Source: Terrirubrum flagellatum
GTDB taxonomy: Bacteria > Pseudomonadota > Alphaproteobacteria > Rhizobiales > Beijerinckiaceae
Assembly: GCF_022059845.1 (NCBI RefSeq)
Contig: NZ_CP091851.1
Span: 5,259,501 to 5,323,500 of the forward strand
DNA: 64,000 nt
Reading direction: 5' to 3'
Part shown: positions 1 through 8,472 of the stretch, piece by piece
Position numbering within the stretch: the stretch's first letter is position 1
Layout of the letters: every line of letters starts with the position of its first letter
Position numbers and translations under genes: made by a program
Notes under the pieces: generated by a model
Databases searched by the model: none
What the model saw: only the letters and a program-made list of their open reading frames with translations
What the model was told of the DNA's origin: nothing

Positions 1-1
1 G

Positions 2-895
2 ATCGAAACGCCACGCTGGCTATGGTGGCCGATCCTCAACCTGATCATCCTGACCAAGCGACCCTCGTCGAAAGGCAGGGATTACGAGTCGATCTGGAAC
101 AAGGAGCTGAACGAGGGGCCGCTGCTGACGATCACGCGCGCGCAAGGAGAGAAGCTCGCCGCGCGTCTCGCCGCGCTCGATGAGCGCATCATCGTCGATT
201 TCGCCATGCGCTATGGCAATCCGACGACGGATTCGCGCATCCGGGCGCTGAAGGATGAGGGATGCGACCGCATCCTGCTCTTGCCGCTCTATCCCCAATA
301 TGCGGCGGCGACGACGGCGACCGCCTGCGATTCCGCCTTCAAGACGTTGATGGACATGCGCTGGCAGCCCTCGGTCAGAACCGCGCCCGCCTGGCATGAC
401 GAGCCCGCCTATATCGGGGCGCTGGCGGAGAGCGTGAGGGCGAAGCTCGCCGGTCTCGATTTTACGCCCGACATGCTGATCGCGTCATTCCATGGCGTGC
501 CGAAGGAGTACCTTCTTAAGGGTGATCCCTATCACTGCCAGTGCGTGAAGACCGGTCGCCTCCTGCGCGAGGCGCTGGGCTGGGAGAAGGATCGCTTCAT
601 GACCTGCTTCCAGTCGCGCTTCGGTTCGGCCGAATGGCTGAAGCCCTATCTCATCGACACCATGGGCGAGCTGCCGGCGCGCGGCGTCAAGAAGGTCGTG
701 GTGATCGCGCCGGGCTTCACCACGGATTGCCTGGAGACGCTGGAGGAGATCGAGGTCGAGAACCGCAATCACTTCCTGCATCATGGCGGCGAGAAGTTCG
801 CCTATGTCCCCTGCCTCAATGACAGCGACGCCGGGATCGATGTGATCGAGAGGGTGGCGCGGCGCGAATTGATGGGTTGGTCGCCGGCCGCCTGA
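2..895 (+). CDS. hemH: Ferrochelatase HemH, 5'-truncated by window edge
   Basis: Inserts ferrous iron into protoporphyrin IX, the last step of heme synthesis, at the cytoplasmic face of the membrane. The reading frame is open from base 2 with no start, so the N-terminus lies outside the window and about 297 residues are visible. Family motifs are clear: FAMRYGNP, the SFHGVP segment with the catalytic histidine, the cysteine-containing YHCQC stretch, FQSRFG, and the C-terminal APGFTTDCLETLEEI with the conserved acidic residues. The gene converges on the DUF4167 gene and shares a hairpin terminator with it. Identity is secure; only the start is missing. Confidence 0.96.
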   Translation: METPRWLWWPILNLIILTKRPSSKGRDYESIWNKELNEGPLLTITRAQGEKLAARLAALDERIIVDFAMRYGNPTTDSRIRALKDEGCDRILLLPLYPQYAAATTATACDSAFKTLMDMRWQPSVRTAPAWHDEPAYIGALAESVRAKLAGLDFTPDMLIASFHGVPKEYLLKGDPYHCQCVKTGRLLREALGWEKDRFMTCFQSRFGSAEWLKPYLIDTMGELPARGVKKVVVIAPGFTTDCLETLEEIEVENRNHFLHHGGEKFAYVPCLNDSDAGIDVIERVARRELMGWSPAA

Positions 896-902
896 CGCAA
901 AA

Positions 903-928
903 AAACGGCCCGGATGTCCGGGCCGTTT
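903..928. terminator. Bidirectional rho-independent terminator
   Basis: An 11-bp perfect stem (AAACGGCCCGG / CCGGGCCGTTT) with a 4-nt loop lies between the convergent hemH and DUF4167 genes. Read on the minus strand it is followed by a run of T residues, which suits termination of the DUF4167 transcript. On the plus strand the T tract is short. Confidence 0.85.
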
Positions 929-950
929 CATGTTCAGAACTGCGTTTCGC

Positions 951-1991
951 TTACTCGGCCGGCTGGTCTTCAGCGCGTGGATTCTCAAGCGGCAGGCCTT
1001 CACCCTTCGGCTCGCCGCGCCGGCGCCGACGCGCGCGGTAGGGCGAACGGAGTTCGCCGTTCTCGCCATTGTCGACATCCGGCGGTGCGGCCGCTTCCAC
1101 CGGTTCGAAGGACTCTGCGGGAGGCGCTTCGCTCGGCGCGTTGTCGCCGCCATTCATGCCGCGGGGGGCGCCGCCGGTGATGAAGGAGGGCAGGCCGCCG
1201 CCTTGGTCTTCGGCCTCCGGCTCAGGCCGGCGGGGACGGAAGTCGCCGCGTTGGTTGCGGGGCGGGAAGCGACGGTCGCCGCGGTCCTGCCTCTCGCCGC
1301 GATCCTGGCGGTCGCCGAACTGCTGTCGGTCGTCACGATCCTGTCGGTCGTTATAGGGCGGGCGGTCGCCGCGATCCTGCCTGTCGCCATAGCCCTGGCG
1401 ATCGCCACGGTCCTGACGATCCCCGCGGTCCTGCCGGTCGCCACGATTTTGGCGTTCGCCATAGGGCGGCCTGTCGCCGCGATCCTGACGATCGTTGAAA
1501 TTCTGCCGCTCCGGGCGATCCTGCCGGTCCTGATAGGGCTGGCGCTCGCGCGGCGGAAAGGCCTGGCCGCCTTCCATCTGCGGTTGATCGGCGAAGGCGG
1601 GGTCCTGACGCTGCGGCTGATTCTGCTGACGGAAATCAGGGTAGGGCTGCTGCATTCCCGTCAGATCATCATCATCGTCGCCGGCGTCATCGGCCTCGCC
1701 CTCGGCGGGACGTCCGAAGCCCTGGGCTTGGGCCATGGCGGCCTGGGCGGCTGTGATGATGCGGTAATAATGCTCGGCGTGCTGGAGATAGGCCTCCGCG
1801 AGCACCGGATCGCCGGACACCTGGGCGTCGCGCGCGAGCTGGGAGTATTTCTCCACGATGTGCTGGGGATTGCCCCGGACCTTCACGTCAGGCCCGTTCG
1901 ACTCGTAACTGCGCGCCAGCGGATTGGACGGCTTGTTGTTGCGGTTGTTGTGCCGACCGCGCATCCGCTTGTTGTTGTGGTTAGGCCGCAT
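951..1991 (-). CDS. DUF4167 domain protein with Arg/Asp/Gln-rich low-complexity tail
   Basis: A 346-residue protein. Residues 1 to about 95 form the conserved DUF4167 region: a basic, Asn/Arg-rich start (MRPNHNNKRMRGR), then a helical part around NPQHIVEKYSQLARDAQ and AEHYYRIITAAQAA. Residues from about 130 to 260 are a low-complexity stretch built from DRQDRG, DRPPYGERQ and similar units, followed by an acidic/proline tail ending in an RRRRRGEPKGEG basic patch. The ATG at 1991 is chosen because an AGAGAGG ribosome site precedes it and the conserved domain begins there; a frame extension to 2051 is not conserved-looking. Function is not established; the composition resembles RNA-binding disordered proteins (inference). 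Confidence 0.88.
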   Translation of the reverse strand: MRPNHNNKRMRGRHNNRNNKPSNPLARSYESNGPDVKVRGNPQHIVEKYSQLARDAQVSGDPVLAEAYLQHAEHYYRIITAAQAAMAQAQGFGRPAEGEADDAGDDDDDLTGMQQPYPDFRQQNQPQRQDPAFADQPQMEGGQAFPPRERQPYQDRQDRPERQNFNDRQDRGDRPPYGERQNRGDRQDRGDRQDRGDRQGYGDRQDRGDRPPYNDRQDRDDRQQFGDRQDRGERQDRGDRRFPPRNQRGDFRPRRPEPEAEDQGGGLPSFITGGAPRGMNGGDNAPSEAPPAESFEPVEAAAPPDVDNGENGELRSPYRARRRRRGEPKGEGLPLENPRAEDQPAE

Positions 1992-2329
1992 CGAACCTCT
2001 CTGTTCGCGATTGACCAAAATTCGAGAATGGCTGGTCCGCCCAGCCGCCATCAGGATCGGGTTTCGCGCGCCATGCGCAGCGATCGAACACCGCTTTCAG
2101 GAGCGGTGACGAAGACCCGTGCTGATCAGAGTTCCATAAGAGGCGATGTCACGCCCGCGCTATCTGTTCCGTCCAGATTGGTCGACGCCAGCTTGTTCAG
2201 CGCGCCGGGACCCCAGCAATTGCCGCACGAATCTTCATCAGCGGCGTTCTCTAGGGCTCTATGTAGTCGCTTCAAGGGCGTTCGCCAAGCCATTTCGGCC
2301 GTTATTCGCAGCTTTGAGCTCACCTAGCG
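1992..2329. other. Intergenic region, no gene recognised
   Basis: About 340 bases between the DUF4167 start and the prmC stop, both on the minus strand. Short open frames exist on both strands (about 60-65 codons), but none has a ribosome site with a recognisable product. It presumably holds the DUF4167 promoter; no clear -35/-10 pair was identified. Confidence 0.5.
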
Positions 2330-3172
2330 TCAGATCGTGATCGCGACGACACGGTCCCTGCCGGCAAGGTCCCGGAGGACCGACGGGCCCGGCAGGCCGC
2401 GACGCCGGACGAGAGCGCTGACATCGGCGGCCTGATCATGGCCGATCTCGAACAGGGCCGCGCCGCCGGGACGCAGCAGCCGCGGCAGGTCGTCGAGAAT
2501 GGCGCGATAAGGAGCGAGCCCGTCCGCGCCGCCATCGAGCGCAAGCGCGGGATCGTGCTCTGTGACCTCCCGCGCGAGGCCAGCGATTTCCTGGCTGCGG
2601 ATGTAAGGCGGGTTCGCCACGAGAAGATCGAAGCCGCCACGAAGCGCGGCGCTCCAGTCGCCGACGGTGAAGCAGGCGCGGCCGGCGAGATCAAGCGCGC
2701 GCGCATTTTCGCGCGCGGTCGAAGCTGCGCCGAACGCGCGATCGATTCCGATTCCTGTCGCTTGCTTCCGCTCATGCAGGATCGAGAGGAGGATGCATCC
2801 CGTGCCGGTCCCGAGATCGACAACGGAGAGCGGCGCGTCGCGATCGGGAAAAATCCGCAGCGCTTCTTCAACGATCAGTTCCGTTTCCGGCCGTGGCGAG
2901 AGCGTGTCCGGCGACAGTTTGAACCGCAGGCCGAAGAATTCCTTCCAGCCGAGGATGCGCGCGACAGGTTCGCCCGCGATGCGTCGCGCGATCGCGGCGT
3001 CGACCTGCGCGATCATGCCTTCGTCGACTGGCGCCTCGGGCGAACGAACGAGATCGAGCGCATCGAGCCCGAGCGCGTGCAATGTCAGAACACGCGCATC
3101 GAGCGCGGGTTTGTCGATGTCGGCTTCAGTGAGGCGACGGCGAGCCGCGGCGAGCAGCTCCGCGCGCGTCAT
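2330..3172 (-). CDS. prmC: Release factor glutamine methyltransferase PrmC
   Basis: Methylates the glutamine of the GGQ motif in class I release factors, using S-adenosylmethionine. The N-terminal helical domain is followed by the SAM-binding motif VVDLGTGTGCILL and by NPPY, the catalytic signature of glutamine/N6-adenine methylases. Length (280 residues) is normal. I choose the ATG at 3172, which shares one base with the prfA stop (TGATG) and lies 7 nt after a GAGG; a GTG at 3175 is the alternative. It directly follows its substrate gene prfA, the usual order, so coupled translation is likely. Confidence 0.96.
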   Translation of the reverse strand: MTRAELLAAARRRLTEADIDKPALDARVLTLHALGLDALDLVRSPEAPVDEGMIAQVDAAIARRIAGEPVARILGWKEFFGLRFKLSPDTLSPRPETELIVEEALRIFPDRDAPLSVVDLGTGTGCILLSILHERKQATGIGIDRAFGAASTARENARALDLAGRACFTVGDWSAALRGGFDLLVANPPYIRSQEIAGLAREVTEHDPALALDGGADGLAPYRAILDDLPRLLRPGGAALFEIGHDQAADVSALVRRRGLPGPSVLRDLAGRDRVVAITI

Positions 3173-4248
3173 CACGCCGCCTCGGCCGCAAGCTTGATCG
3201 CCTGGTCCTCGGTGATCAGCGCATCAATGATCTCGTCGAGCGACACGCCTTCCAGAATCTGCGGCAATTTGTAGAGCGTCAGTTCGATGCGGTGATCGGT
3301 GACGCGGCCTTGCGGGAAATTATAGGTGCGAATGCGCTCCGAGCGATCGCCGGAGCCGACCTGCGCGCGGCGATCGGCGGCGCGGGCCGAATCCCGCTTC
3401 GTGCGTTCGAGATCGAACAGGCGCGCGCGCAAGAGCGCCATCGCCTTCGCCTTGTTGCGATGCTGCGAGCGCTCCTCCTGCATCAGCACGGCAAGGCCCG
3501 TGGGAACGTGCGTGATGCGCACGGCGCTTTCGGTCTTGTTGACGTGCTGGCCGCCAGCGCCGCCGGAGCGCAGCGTGTCGATGCGCAGGTCCGCGTCATT
3601 GATGACGACGTCGACCTCTTCCGCCTGCGGCAGAACCGCAACAGTGGCGGCCGAGGTATGGATGCGTCCGCTCGCCTCCGTGTCGGGCACGCGCTGCACG
3701 CGATGGGCGCCGGATTCAAATTTCAGGCGGGCGTAGACGCCCTGTCCTTCGATCTCAGCGATCGCCTCCTTGTAGCCGCCGACGCTGCCTTCGCTTTCCG
3801 AGAGAAGTTCGAAACGCCAGCCATGGAGCGAGGCGTAGCGCATATACATGCGCAGGAGATCGCCGGCGAAAAGCGCGGCTTCGTCGCCGCCGGTGCCGGC
3901 GCGGATTTCGAGAATGACGCCGCGCGCGTCGGCTGCATCCTTCGGCAGAAGCGCGAGCCTGATTTCCTTTTCCAGCGTCTCGCGTTTTTCCAGGAGGCCC
4001 GGACGCTCGGCTTCGGCAAGCGCGCGCAGATCGGCGTCGGTCGCGGAGTCGGCGATCATCGCGTCATAGTCGGCGAGTTCGACTTCTGTCTCACGGAATG
4101 CGCGGATGGCGCGCGCGACGCCTTCGACCTCCGCCACCTCCTTCGAGAGCGAGACGACGCTCGCGCCATCCGTCGCCTGATTGAGGCGCGCGATGAGATC
4201 ATCGTGCCGGGTGAGAATGGCGTCGAGGCGGGCGGTGGGAAGCGACAT
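3172..4248 (-). CDS. prfA: Peptide chain release factor 1
   Basis: Recognises UAA and UAG and triggers peptidyl-tRNA hydrolysis in the ribosome. The 358-residue protein carries the GGQ motif in [16 protein letters not shown] and a PxT stop-codon recognition motif (here PDT, within [15 protein letters not shown]), which marks RF1 rather than RF2. It is first in a two-gene unit with prmC, which methylates the GGQ glutamine. The start is the ATG at 4248. It lies just downstream of ptsP on the same strand. Confidence 0.97.
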   Translation of the reverse strand: MSLPTARLDAILTRHDDLIARLNQATDGASVVSLSKEVAEVEGVARAIRAFRETEVELADYDAMIADSATDADLRALAEAERPGLLEKRETLEKEIRLALLPKDAADARGVILEIRAGTGGDEAALFAGDLLRMYMRYASLHGWRFELLSESEGSVGGYKEAIAEIEGQGVYARLKFESGAHRVQRVPDTEASGRIHTSAATVAVLPQAEEVDVVINDADLRIDTLRSGGAGGQHVNKTESAVRITHVPTGLAVLMQEERSQHRNKAKAMALLRARLFDLERTKRDSARAADRRAQVGSGDRSERIRTYNFPQGRVTDHRIELTLYKLPQILEGVSLDEIIDALITEDQAIKLAAEAA

Positions 4249-4296
4249 GGCGGAACAAATTCAGAAAGGGCGACGGACGGAGAACGGCGAGCGCCG

Positions 4297-6564
4297 CTAG
4301 ATCGGCACGCCGGTCTCGCGGGCGAAGCCGGTCAGCTCCTCGCGCAGCGAATCCATCCGCGCGCGCTCCTTCATCCAGACGGCAAGGCGCGCTTTCAGCG
4401 CCTTCGCATTAAGCGACAGGATCATGCCTTTCACGGGGCCGATCGCCGCAGGCGACATCGACAGGCAGCGATAGCCGAGCGCGACAAGCGCCATCGCCTC
4501 CAGCGGCTTGCCGCCGATCTCGCCGCAGAGGCTGACCGGCGTGTTCGCCTTGCGGCCGGCTTCGACGATCTGCTGAAGCACGCGCAGGAATGTCGGGCTC
4601 AAGGCGTCGAAGCGCTGCGCCACGCGCGGATTCTCGCGATCCGCGGCAAACAGATATTGCAGCAGGTCGTTTGATCCGACCGACAGGAAATCGGCGGCCG
4701 CGGCGATCTCGTCAATCTGATGCAGCAGCGACGGCACCTCGACCATCACGCCGAACAGCACGCGCTCGGGCGTCTGATGTCCGTGCTTTTTCAGGAAAGC
4801 GATTTCAAGTTCGGCGAGCCCGCGCGCACGCTCGAATTCCGACACCGACGCCACCATCGGGATCATGATGCGCGCCTCACGGCCGGCGGCGGCGCGCAGC
4901 ATCGCGCGCAACTGCGTGCGCAAAAGCGCGGGGCGATCGAGGCCGATGCGGATGGCGCGCCAGCCAAGCGCCGGATTCTCCTCCTCGCCGTGCCGGAAAT
5001 AGGGCAGCACCTTGTCGCCGCCGATATCGAGCGTGCGGAAGGTGACGGGACGGGCGCCGGCGGCTTCGAGCGTGGCGCGATAGAGGCCTTCCTGCTGCTG
5101 CGACGTCGGAAGCCGCGTCGAAACCATGAATTGCAATTCGGTGCGCAGGAGGCCGATGCCGTCAGCGCCGGTGTCTTCGATGTGCGGCAGATCGATGCGC
5201 AGTCCGGCGTTGAGCTGCAGCGACACGACCGCGCCGTCCTTGGTGACGGCGGGAACGTCGCGCAGCTTGCGATATTGCTCCTGACGCCGCGCGCGCATGC
5301 GCGCTCGCTCGGCATAGGCCGCCTCGACGTCCGACTGCGGCCGCACGCGCACTTCGCCCGACACGCCATCGATGATGATGGCGTCGCCGGGCTCGACAAG
5401 GCCGGTGATGTTGGTGATGCCGCTGACGGCGGGAAGACCAAGCGCGCGGGCGATCACCGCGACATGGCTCGATGCGCCACCTTCCTCAAGCACGATGCCG
5501 CGCAGACGCGCGCGATCATATTCGAGCAGCGCCGTCGGTCCCATGGCGCGCGCGACGATGATGGCGTTGTCGGGCAGCTCCTCTTTCGGCGTGATGAAGC
5601 CGCGGCCGAGAAGCTGATGCAGCAGGCGGCTCGCGAGATCGTCGAGATCGTGCAGGCGCTCGCGCAAATAGGGATCGGTCGAACGCATCATGCGCGCGCG
5701 CGTGTCGTTCTGCACACGCTCGACGGCGGCTTCCGCGGTCAGGCCGGTGCCCACCGCCTCATGCAGACGACGCAGCCAGCCCTTGTCATTCGCCACCATG
5801 CGCAGCGCTTCGAGGATCTCGACGGAGTCGCCCTCGACCACCTTGCCGCCGCGCTCGACGAGATCGTCGATATTGGCGCGCACCGCATCGAGCGCCTCGT
5901 CGATGCGCTGGGTCTCGCCCGTCACATCATCGGCGATGAAATTCTTGATGACGACGCGTGGCTCGTGAAGCACCACATGACCAAGCCCGATGCCCTCTGC
6001 GAGCACTTCGCCGTTGAGCGAAAGCGGGCGACGGATCGCGATCGTCTCGCCGGGTTCGACGATGGCCTGCAATTCGCCTGATGCGACGATCTCGGCGAGC
6101 ACCATCGCCGTTGTCTGCAGCGCTTCAACTTCCTCTTCGGTGTAGCTGCGATGGGCGCGGTTCTGGACGACGAGCACGCCGAGCGTGTTGCCGGCGCGCA
6201 GGATCGGCACGCCGAGGAAGGCGTTGTAGACTTCTTCGCCGGTTTCAGGCCGATAGGAGAAGGCCGGGTGATGCTGCGCGTCCGAGAGCGCGAGCGGCTG
6301 CGCCTCGCGCGCGATGAGGCCGACAAGGCCTTCGCCCGCCTTCATCTTGGTGCGATGGACGGCCTCGCGATTCAGACCTTCGGTCGCGAAGAGCTCGAGG
6401 TCTTCGTCCGACTGCATGACATAGATCGAGCAGACCTCGGCCACCATGTTGGCGGCGATGAGAACGACGACCTTGTCGAGCTTCTCCTGAGCCGAGACAG
6501 GCGCCGCCATCGCCTCGCGGAGGCGGCGCAGCAGGATGCGCGGTCCTCCCAGGCTGGGACGCAT
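4297..6564 (-). CDS. ptsP: Phosphoenolpyruvate-protein phosphotransferase PtsP (EI-Ntr)
   Basis: Enzyme I of the nitrogen-type PTS: it autophosphorylates from PEP and passes the phosphate to NPr (PtsO), a regulatory rather than sugar-transporting chain. Residues about 20-165 are a GAF sensor domain. After it come the EI N-terminal domain, the phospho-histidine region GGASSHVAVIARALGLPA (His near residue 367), and a PEP-binding TIM barrel with GADGIGLLRTEL and the GxNDL segment SVGSNDLLQYL. The 755-residue length is typical. The start ATG at 6564 follows GGAGACGAGAG. In rhizobia EI-Ntr responds to glutamine through the GAF domain; that is family knowledge. Confidence 0.96.
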   Translation of the reverse strand: MRPSLGGPRILLRRLREAMAAPVSAQEKLDKVVVLIAANMVAEVCSIYVMQSDEDLELFATEGLNREAVHRTKMKAGEGLVGLIAREAQPLALSDAQHHPAFSYRPETGEEVYNAFLGVPILRAGNTLGVLVVQNRAHRSYTEEEVEALQTTAMVLAEIVASGELQAIVEPGETIAIRRPLSLNGEVLAEGIGLGHVVLHEPRVVIKNFIADDVTGETQRIDEALDAVRANIDDLVERGGKVVEGDSVEILEALRMVANDKGWLRRLHEAVGTGLTAEAAVERVQNDTRARMMRSTDPYLRERLHDLDDLASRLLHQLLGRGFITPKEELPDNAIIVARAMGPTALLEYDRARLRGIVLEEGGASSHVAVIARALGLPAVSGITNITGLVEPGDAIIIDGVSGEVRVRPQSDVEAAYAERARMRARRQEQYRKLRDVPAVTKDGAVVSLQLNAGLRIDLPHIEDTGADGIGLLRTELQFMVSTRLPTSQQQEGLYRATLEAAGARPVTFRTLDIGGDKVLPYFRHGEEENPALGWRAIRIGLDRPALLRTQLRAMLRAAAGREARIMIPMVASVSEFERARGLAELEIAFLKKHGHQTPERVLFGVMVEVPSLLHQIDEIAAAADFLSVGSNDLLQYLFAADRENPRVAQRFDALSPTFLRVLQQIVEAGRKANTPVSLCGEIGGKPLEAMALVALGYRCLSMSPAAIGPVKGMILSLNAKALKARLAVWMKERARMDSLREELTGFARETGVPI

Positions 6565-6707
6565 CTCTCGTCTCCTTCGGTTCTCGCGGCTTTCAGCAAC
6601 GACGGCGCGATGGAATCACCTCCGCGCCGCCAAGTCCGGCAATTCGATTAGAGCGCGTCCGCAAAAAGCGAAAGCTGATTTGCAGGGAACGGCGAACGCC
6701 GGTCCGG

Positions 6708-7106
6708 CTAGCCGCGCGGCGGCGTCGGGTTCGGCGCCGGGACGGGCGTCAGCGGTCGGCGCAGATAGAGGCGGCAGGAGCGCTGGAGCTGATTGTTGCG
6801 TCGGGTCAGGCAGCGCGTGATCCGGCCCTGTCCGGGGTTCACCGCGCGGCAGAAGCGCTGGATGTCGGCGCCGCAGAATTCACGCAAGCGCGGCCGGCCG
6901 AGCAGGGCCGGCTGCTGGGGCGCGGGTTGAGCGGCGGCGGGTTGCGCGGCAGGGGCGGCCGGCGCGGGACCGGGCGGTCTCGGCTGTTGCGCGGCCGGCG
7001 CAGGGGCAGGCGGTTTCGCCTGCTGCTGCGCGACAGCGACGTCGGCGACCGCCGCCAGCCAAAGTCCGAGAACGGCGATCGCGATCGCCCGAAAATGCGC
7101 TGACAC
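6708..7106 (-). CDS. Secreted Pro/Ala-rich protein with C-terminal Cys motif
   Basis: A 132-residue predicted exported protein of unknown function. A signal peptide (FRAIAIAVLGLWLAAVADVAVA) is followed by a PAPAAQQP-type proline/alanine/glutamine linker to about residue 70. The compact C-terminal part, FCGADIQRFCRAVNPGQG then ITRCL, recalls the small cysteine-rich repeat of Golgi/GLG1-like proteins (CxxDIxRFC). I choose the GTG at 7106 because GAGGAGAGG lies 6 nt upstream and the signal peptide then starts immediately; an upstream TTG at 7154 would add 16 unlikely residues. It stands alone between ptsP and grxD. Confidence 0.72.
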   Translation of the reverse strand: MSAHFRAIAIAVLGLWLAAVADVAVAQQQAKPPAPAPAAQQPRPPGPAPAAPAAQPAAAQPAPQQPALLGRPRLREFCGADIQRFCRAVNPGQGRITRCLTRRNNQLQRSCRLYLRRPLTPVPAPNPTPPRG

Positions 7107-7248
7107 GCCCAGCCTCTCCTCGCCCAGCCGCCCGTCCTCCCCGCTGCCCGCCAATTAAGTCAGCACAGCGGCGGAGCGTCCAGACGGACGCCTGCAAAAT
7201 CGAAGAGAGCCTGAATCCTGTGTTTAGGAATGCGCTCTGCGAACGGCG

Positions 7249-7590
7249 TCAGGCCGACGCCTTCTGAGGGACCGCGATTCCCTTTTCGGCGAGAAGCTGC
7301 TGCAGCTCGCCGGACTGGAACATCTCGCGCGCTATGTCGCAGCCGCCGACGAATTCGCCCTTCACATAAAGCTGCGGGATCGTCGGCCAGTTGGAATAGT
7401 CCTTGATGCCCTGGCGGATTTCCATGTCCTCCAGCACGTTGACGCCCTTATAGGGGACGCCGACATAATCGAGGATCTGGACGACCTGTCCGGAAAATCC
7501 GCACATCGGGAATTGCGGCGTGCCCTTCATGAAGAGCACGACGTCGTTGTTCTTCACTTCCGCGTCGATCTTGGCGTGAGCGTCGGTCAT
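7249..7590 (-). CDS. grxD: Monothiol glutaredoxin Grx4 family
   Basis: Binds and delivers [2Fe-2S] clusters with glutathione, usually as a complex with BolA. The 113-residue protein has the CGFS active site (PMCGFSGQ), the [16 protein letters not shown] glutathione-binding region and the GGCDI turn. The start ATG at 7590 follows AAGGAG at optimal spacing. bolA lies about 360 bp upstream on the same strand with one small membrane gene between them, and the Grx4-BolA pairing is a well-known functional linkage. Confidence 0.97.
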   Translation of the reverse strand: MTDAHAKIDAEVKNNDVVLFMKGTPQFPMCGFSGQVVQILDYVGVPYKGVNVLEDMEIRQGIKDYSNWPTIPQLYVKGEFVGGCDIAREMFQSGELQQLLAEKGIAVPQKASA

Positions 7591-7651
7591 TTCGATCTCC
7601 TTGGCGGGGTCAAGGCCCGTCGGGTTGATCCCATATAGGCGCGATTATGCG

Positions 7652-7951
7652 TCAGGTCAGCCGGTTCTGTCGATCAGTCGCAGCGCGTCGTTCTGTTGCG
7701 GCCTTGTCCGTCGGATCGGGCGGCAGCGACACGGTGCGAATTCCGACGCCTCCGTGATCATCTCGTCCGGTCATTATGTCGGAGACCGGCGTGCCGGCGC
7801 CCGCGTCGCCGCTCGACCATGCCGGGCGCCATTTCGCGCTCCGCATCCGCAGTATCCAGATGATGAGACCGAGGCCGATCGCGAGGAAAACGCCGGCCAG
7901 CGCCAAAGCGAGCGTCTGAACTGTTCCGATTGGAAGTCCGGTGGAAATCAT
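7652..7951 (-). CDS. Small single-pass membrane protein, unknown
   Basis: A 99-residue hypothetical protein. Residues 10-35 (TLALALAGVFLAIGLGLIIW) form one strong transmembrane helix, followed by a basic stretch (LRMRSAKWRP) and a polar, probably disordered tail. The ATG at 7951 lies one base after the bolA stop, so it is probably translated from the bolA transcript. I do not recognise a family. An antisense frame at 7601-8017 looks like a shadow because only the minus-strand product has a coherent membrane segment. Confidence 0.6.
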   Translation of the reverse strand: MISTGLPIGTVQTLALALAGVFLAIGLGLIIWILRMRSAKWRPAWSSGDAGAGTPVSDIMTGRDDHGGVGIRTVSLPPDPTDKAATERRAATDRQNRLT

Positions 7952-7952
7952 T

Positions 7953-8189
7953 TCACTGCGGCGGCGGCGACGTGGTCAGCGCCAGCGCGTGCAGCACGCC
8001 GCCCATATTTCCCTTGAGCGCGCCATAGACCATCTGGTGCTGCTGGACCCGGCTCTTGCCGCGGAACGCCTCGGACACGACGGTCGCGGCATAGTGATCG
8101 CCGTCGCCGGCGAGATCCTTGATCTCGACCTCAGCGTCCGGGAACGCCTCCTTGATCAGGCGTTCGATGTCGTCAGCGGCCATCGGCAT
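7953..8189 (-). CDS. bolA: BolA family protein
   Basis: A partner of monothiol glutaredoxins in [2Fe-2S] handling and iron signalling. The 78-residue product starts MPMAADDIERLIKEAFPDA and contains the class II KH-like fold signature HYAATVVSEAFRGKSRVQQHQMVY, with the invariant histidine of RVQQHQ. The frame is open to 8273, but the ATG at 8189 has TGAGGAT 7 nt upstream and gives the usual BolA length. Neighbours are a small secreted protein upstream, and a membrane protein and grxD downstream. Confidence 0.94.
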   Translation of the reverse strand: MPMAADDIERLIKEAFPDAEVEIKDLAGDGDHYAATVVSEAFRGKSRVQQHQMVYGALKGNMGGVLHALALTTSPPPQ

Positions 8190-8199
8190 GGGCGTATCC

Positions 8200-8472
8200 T
8201 CAGCGGTAGGCCGCGCAGATCTGCGGGCGGCCGTTTCCGGCGAATAATTGGCAACTGCGTTTGATCTCGCCAAGGATCAGATCGCAAGGGTTGAGCGCGT
8301 TGCAAGGCGGATGGGTCGCCGGGCTGACCTCGACGCAATCGCGGGCGTAACGCCGCGCCTTCGCCGGGCCGACCTCCTTCGCGCAGCTTTCGGCCGCGAG
8401 AGCGCTCTGCGCGAGCGTCGTCAGAACGAGAGACGCAGCCGCAGCGGAGAAGATGAAGCGCGCGAGGTTCAT
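8200..8472 (-). CDS. Small secreted cysteine-rich protein
   Basis: A 90-residue predicted exported protein of unknown function. A clear signal peptide ([20 protein letters not shown], cut near ALA-AES) precedes a mature part with six cysteines ([36 protein letters not shown]), enough for three disulfides. Its ATG overlaps the purL stop by four bases (ATGA), so it is probably translated by coupling from the purL message. bolA follows 10 bp downstream. Confidence 0.72.
   Translation of the reverse strand: MNLARFIFSAAAASLVLTTLAQSALAAESCAKEVGPAKARRYARDCVEVSPATHPPCNALNPCDLILGEIKRSCQLFAGNGRPQICAAYR

Noticed and set aside
930-2327. Plus-strand open frame of 465 codons
   Set aside because: It lies antisense to the DUF4167 gene; its Val/Ala/Leu-rich composition is the mirror of the Arg/Asp repeats, and there is no ribosome site or family match.
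2126-2340. Two small overlapping frames upstream of the DUF4167 gene
   Set aside because: Both are about 65 codons on opposite strands, with no ribosome site or signal peptide; probably chance.
3292-4674. Plus-strand open frame of 460 codons over prfA
   Set aside because: Antisense shadow of the conserved prfA and ptsP genes, with no recognisable domain; long antisense frames are expected in GC-rich DNA.
4720-6081. Plus-strand open frame of 453 codons over ptsP
   Set aside because: Antisense shadow of ptsP, with a His/Asp/Arg-rich product lacking domains.
6648-6692. Possible third copy of the two-hairpin mosaic repeat (AGAGCGCGTCCGCAAAAAGCG)
   Set aside because: Only the first few bases resemble the other copies, and the CCGGTT core and inverted arms are missing.
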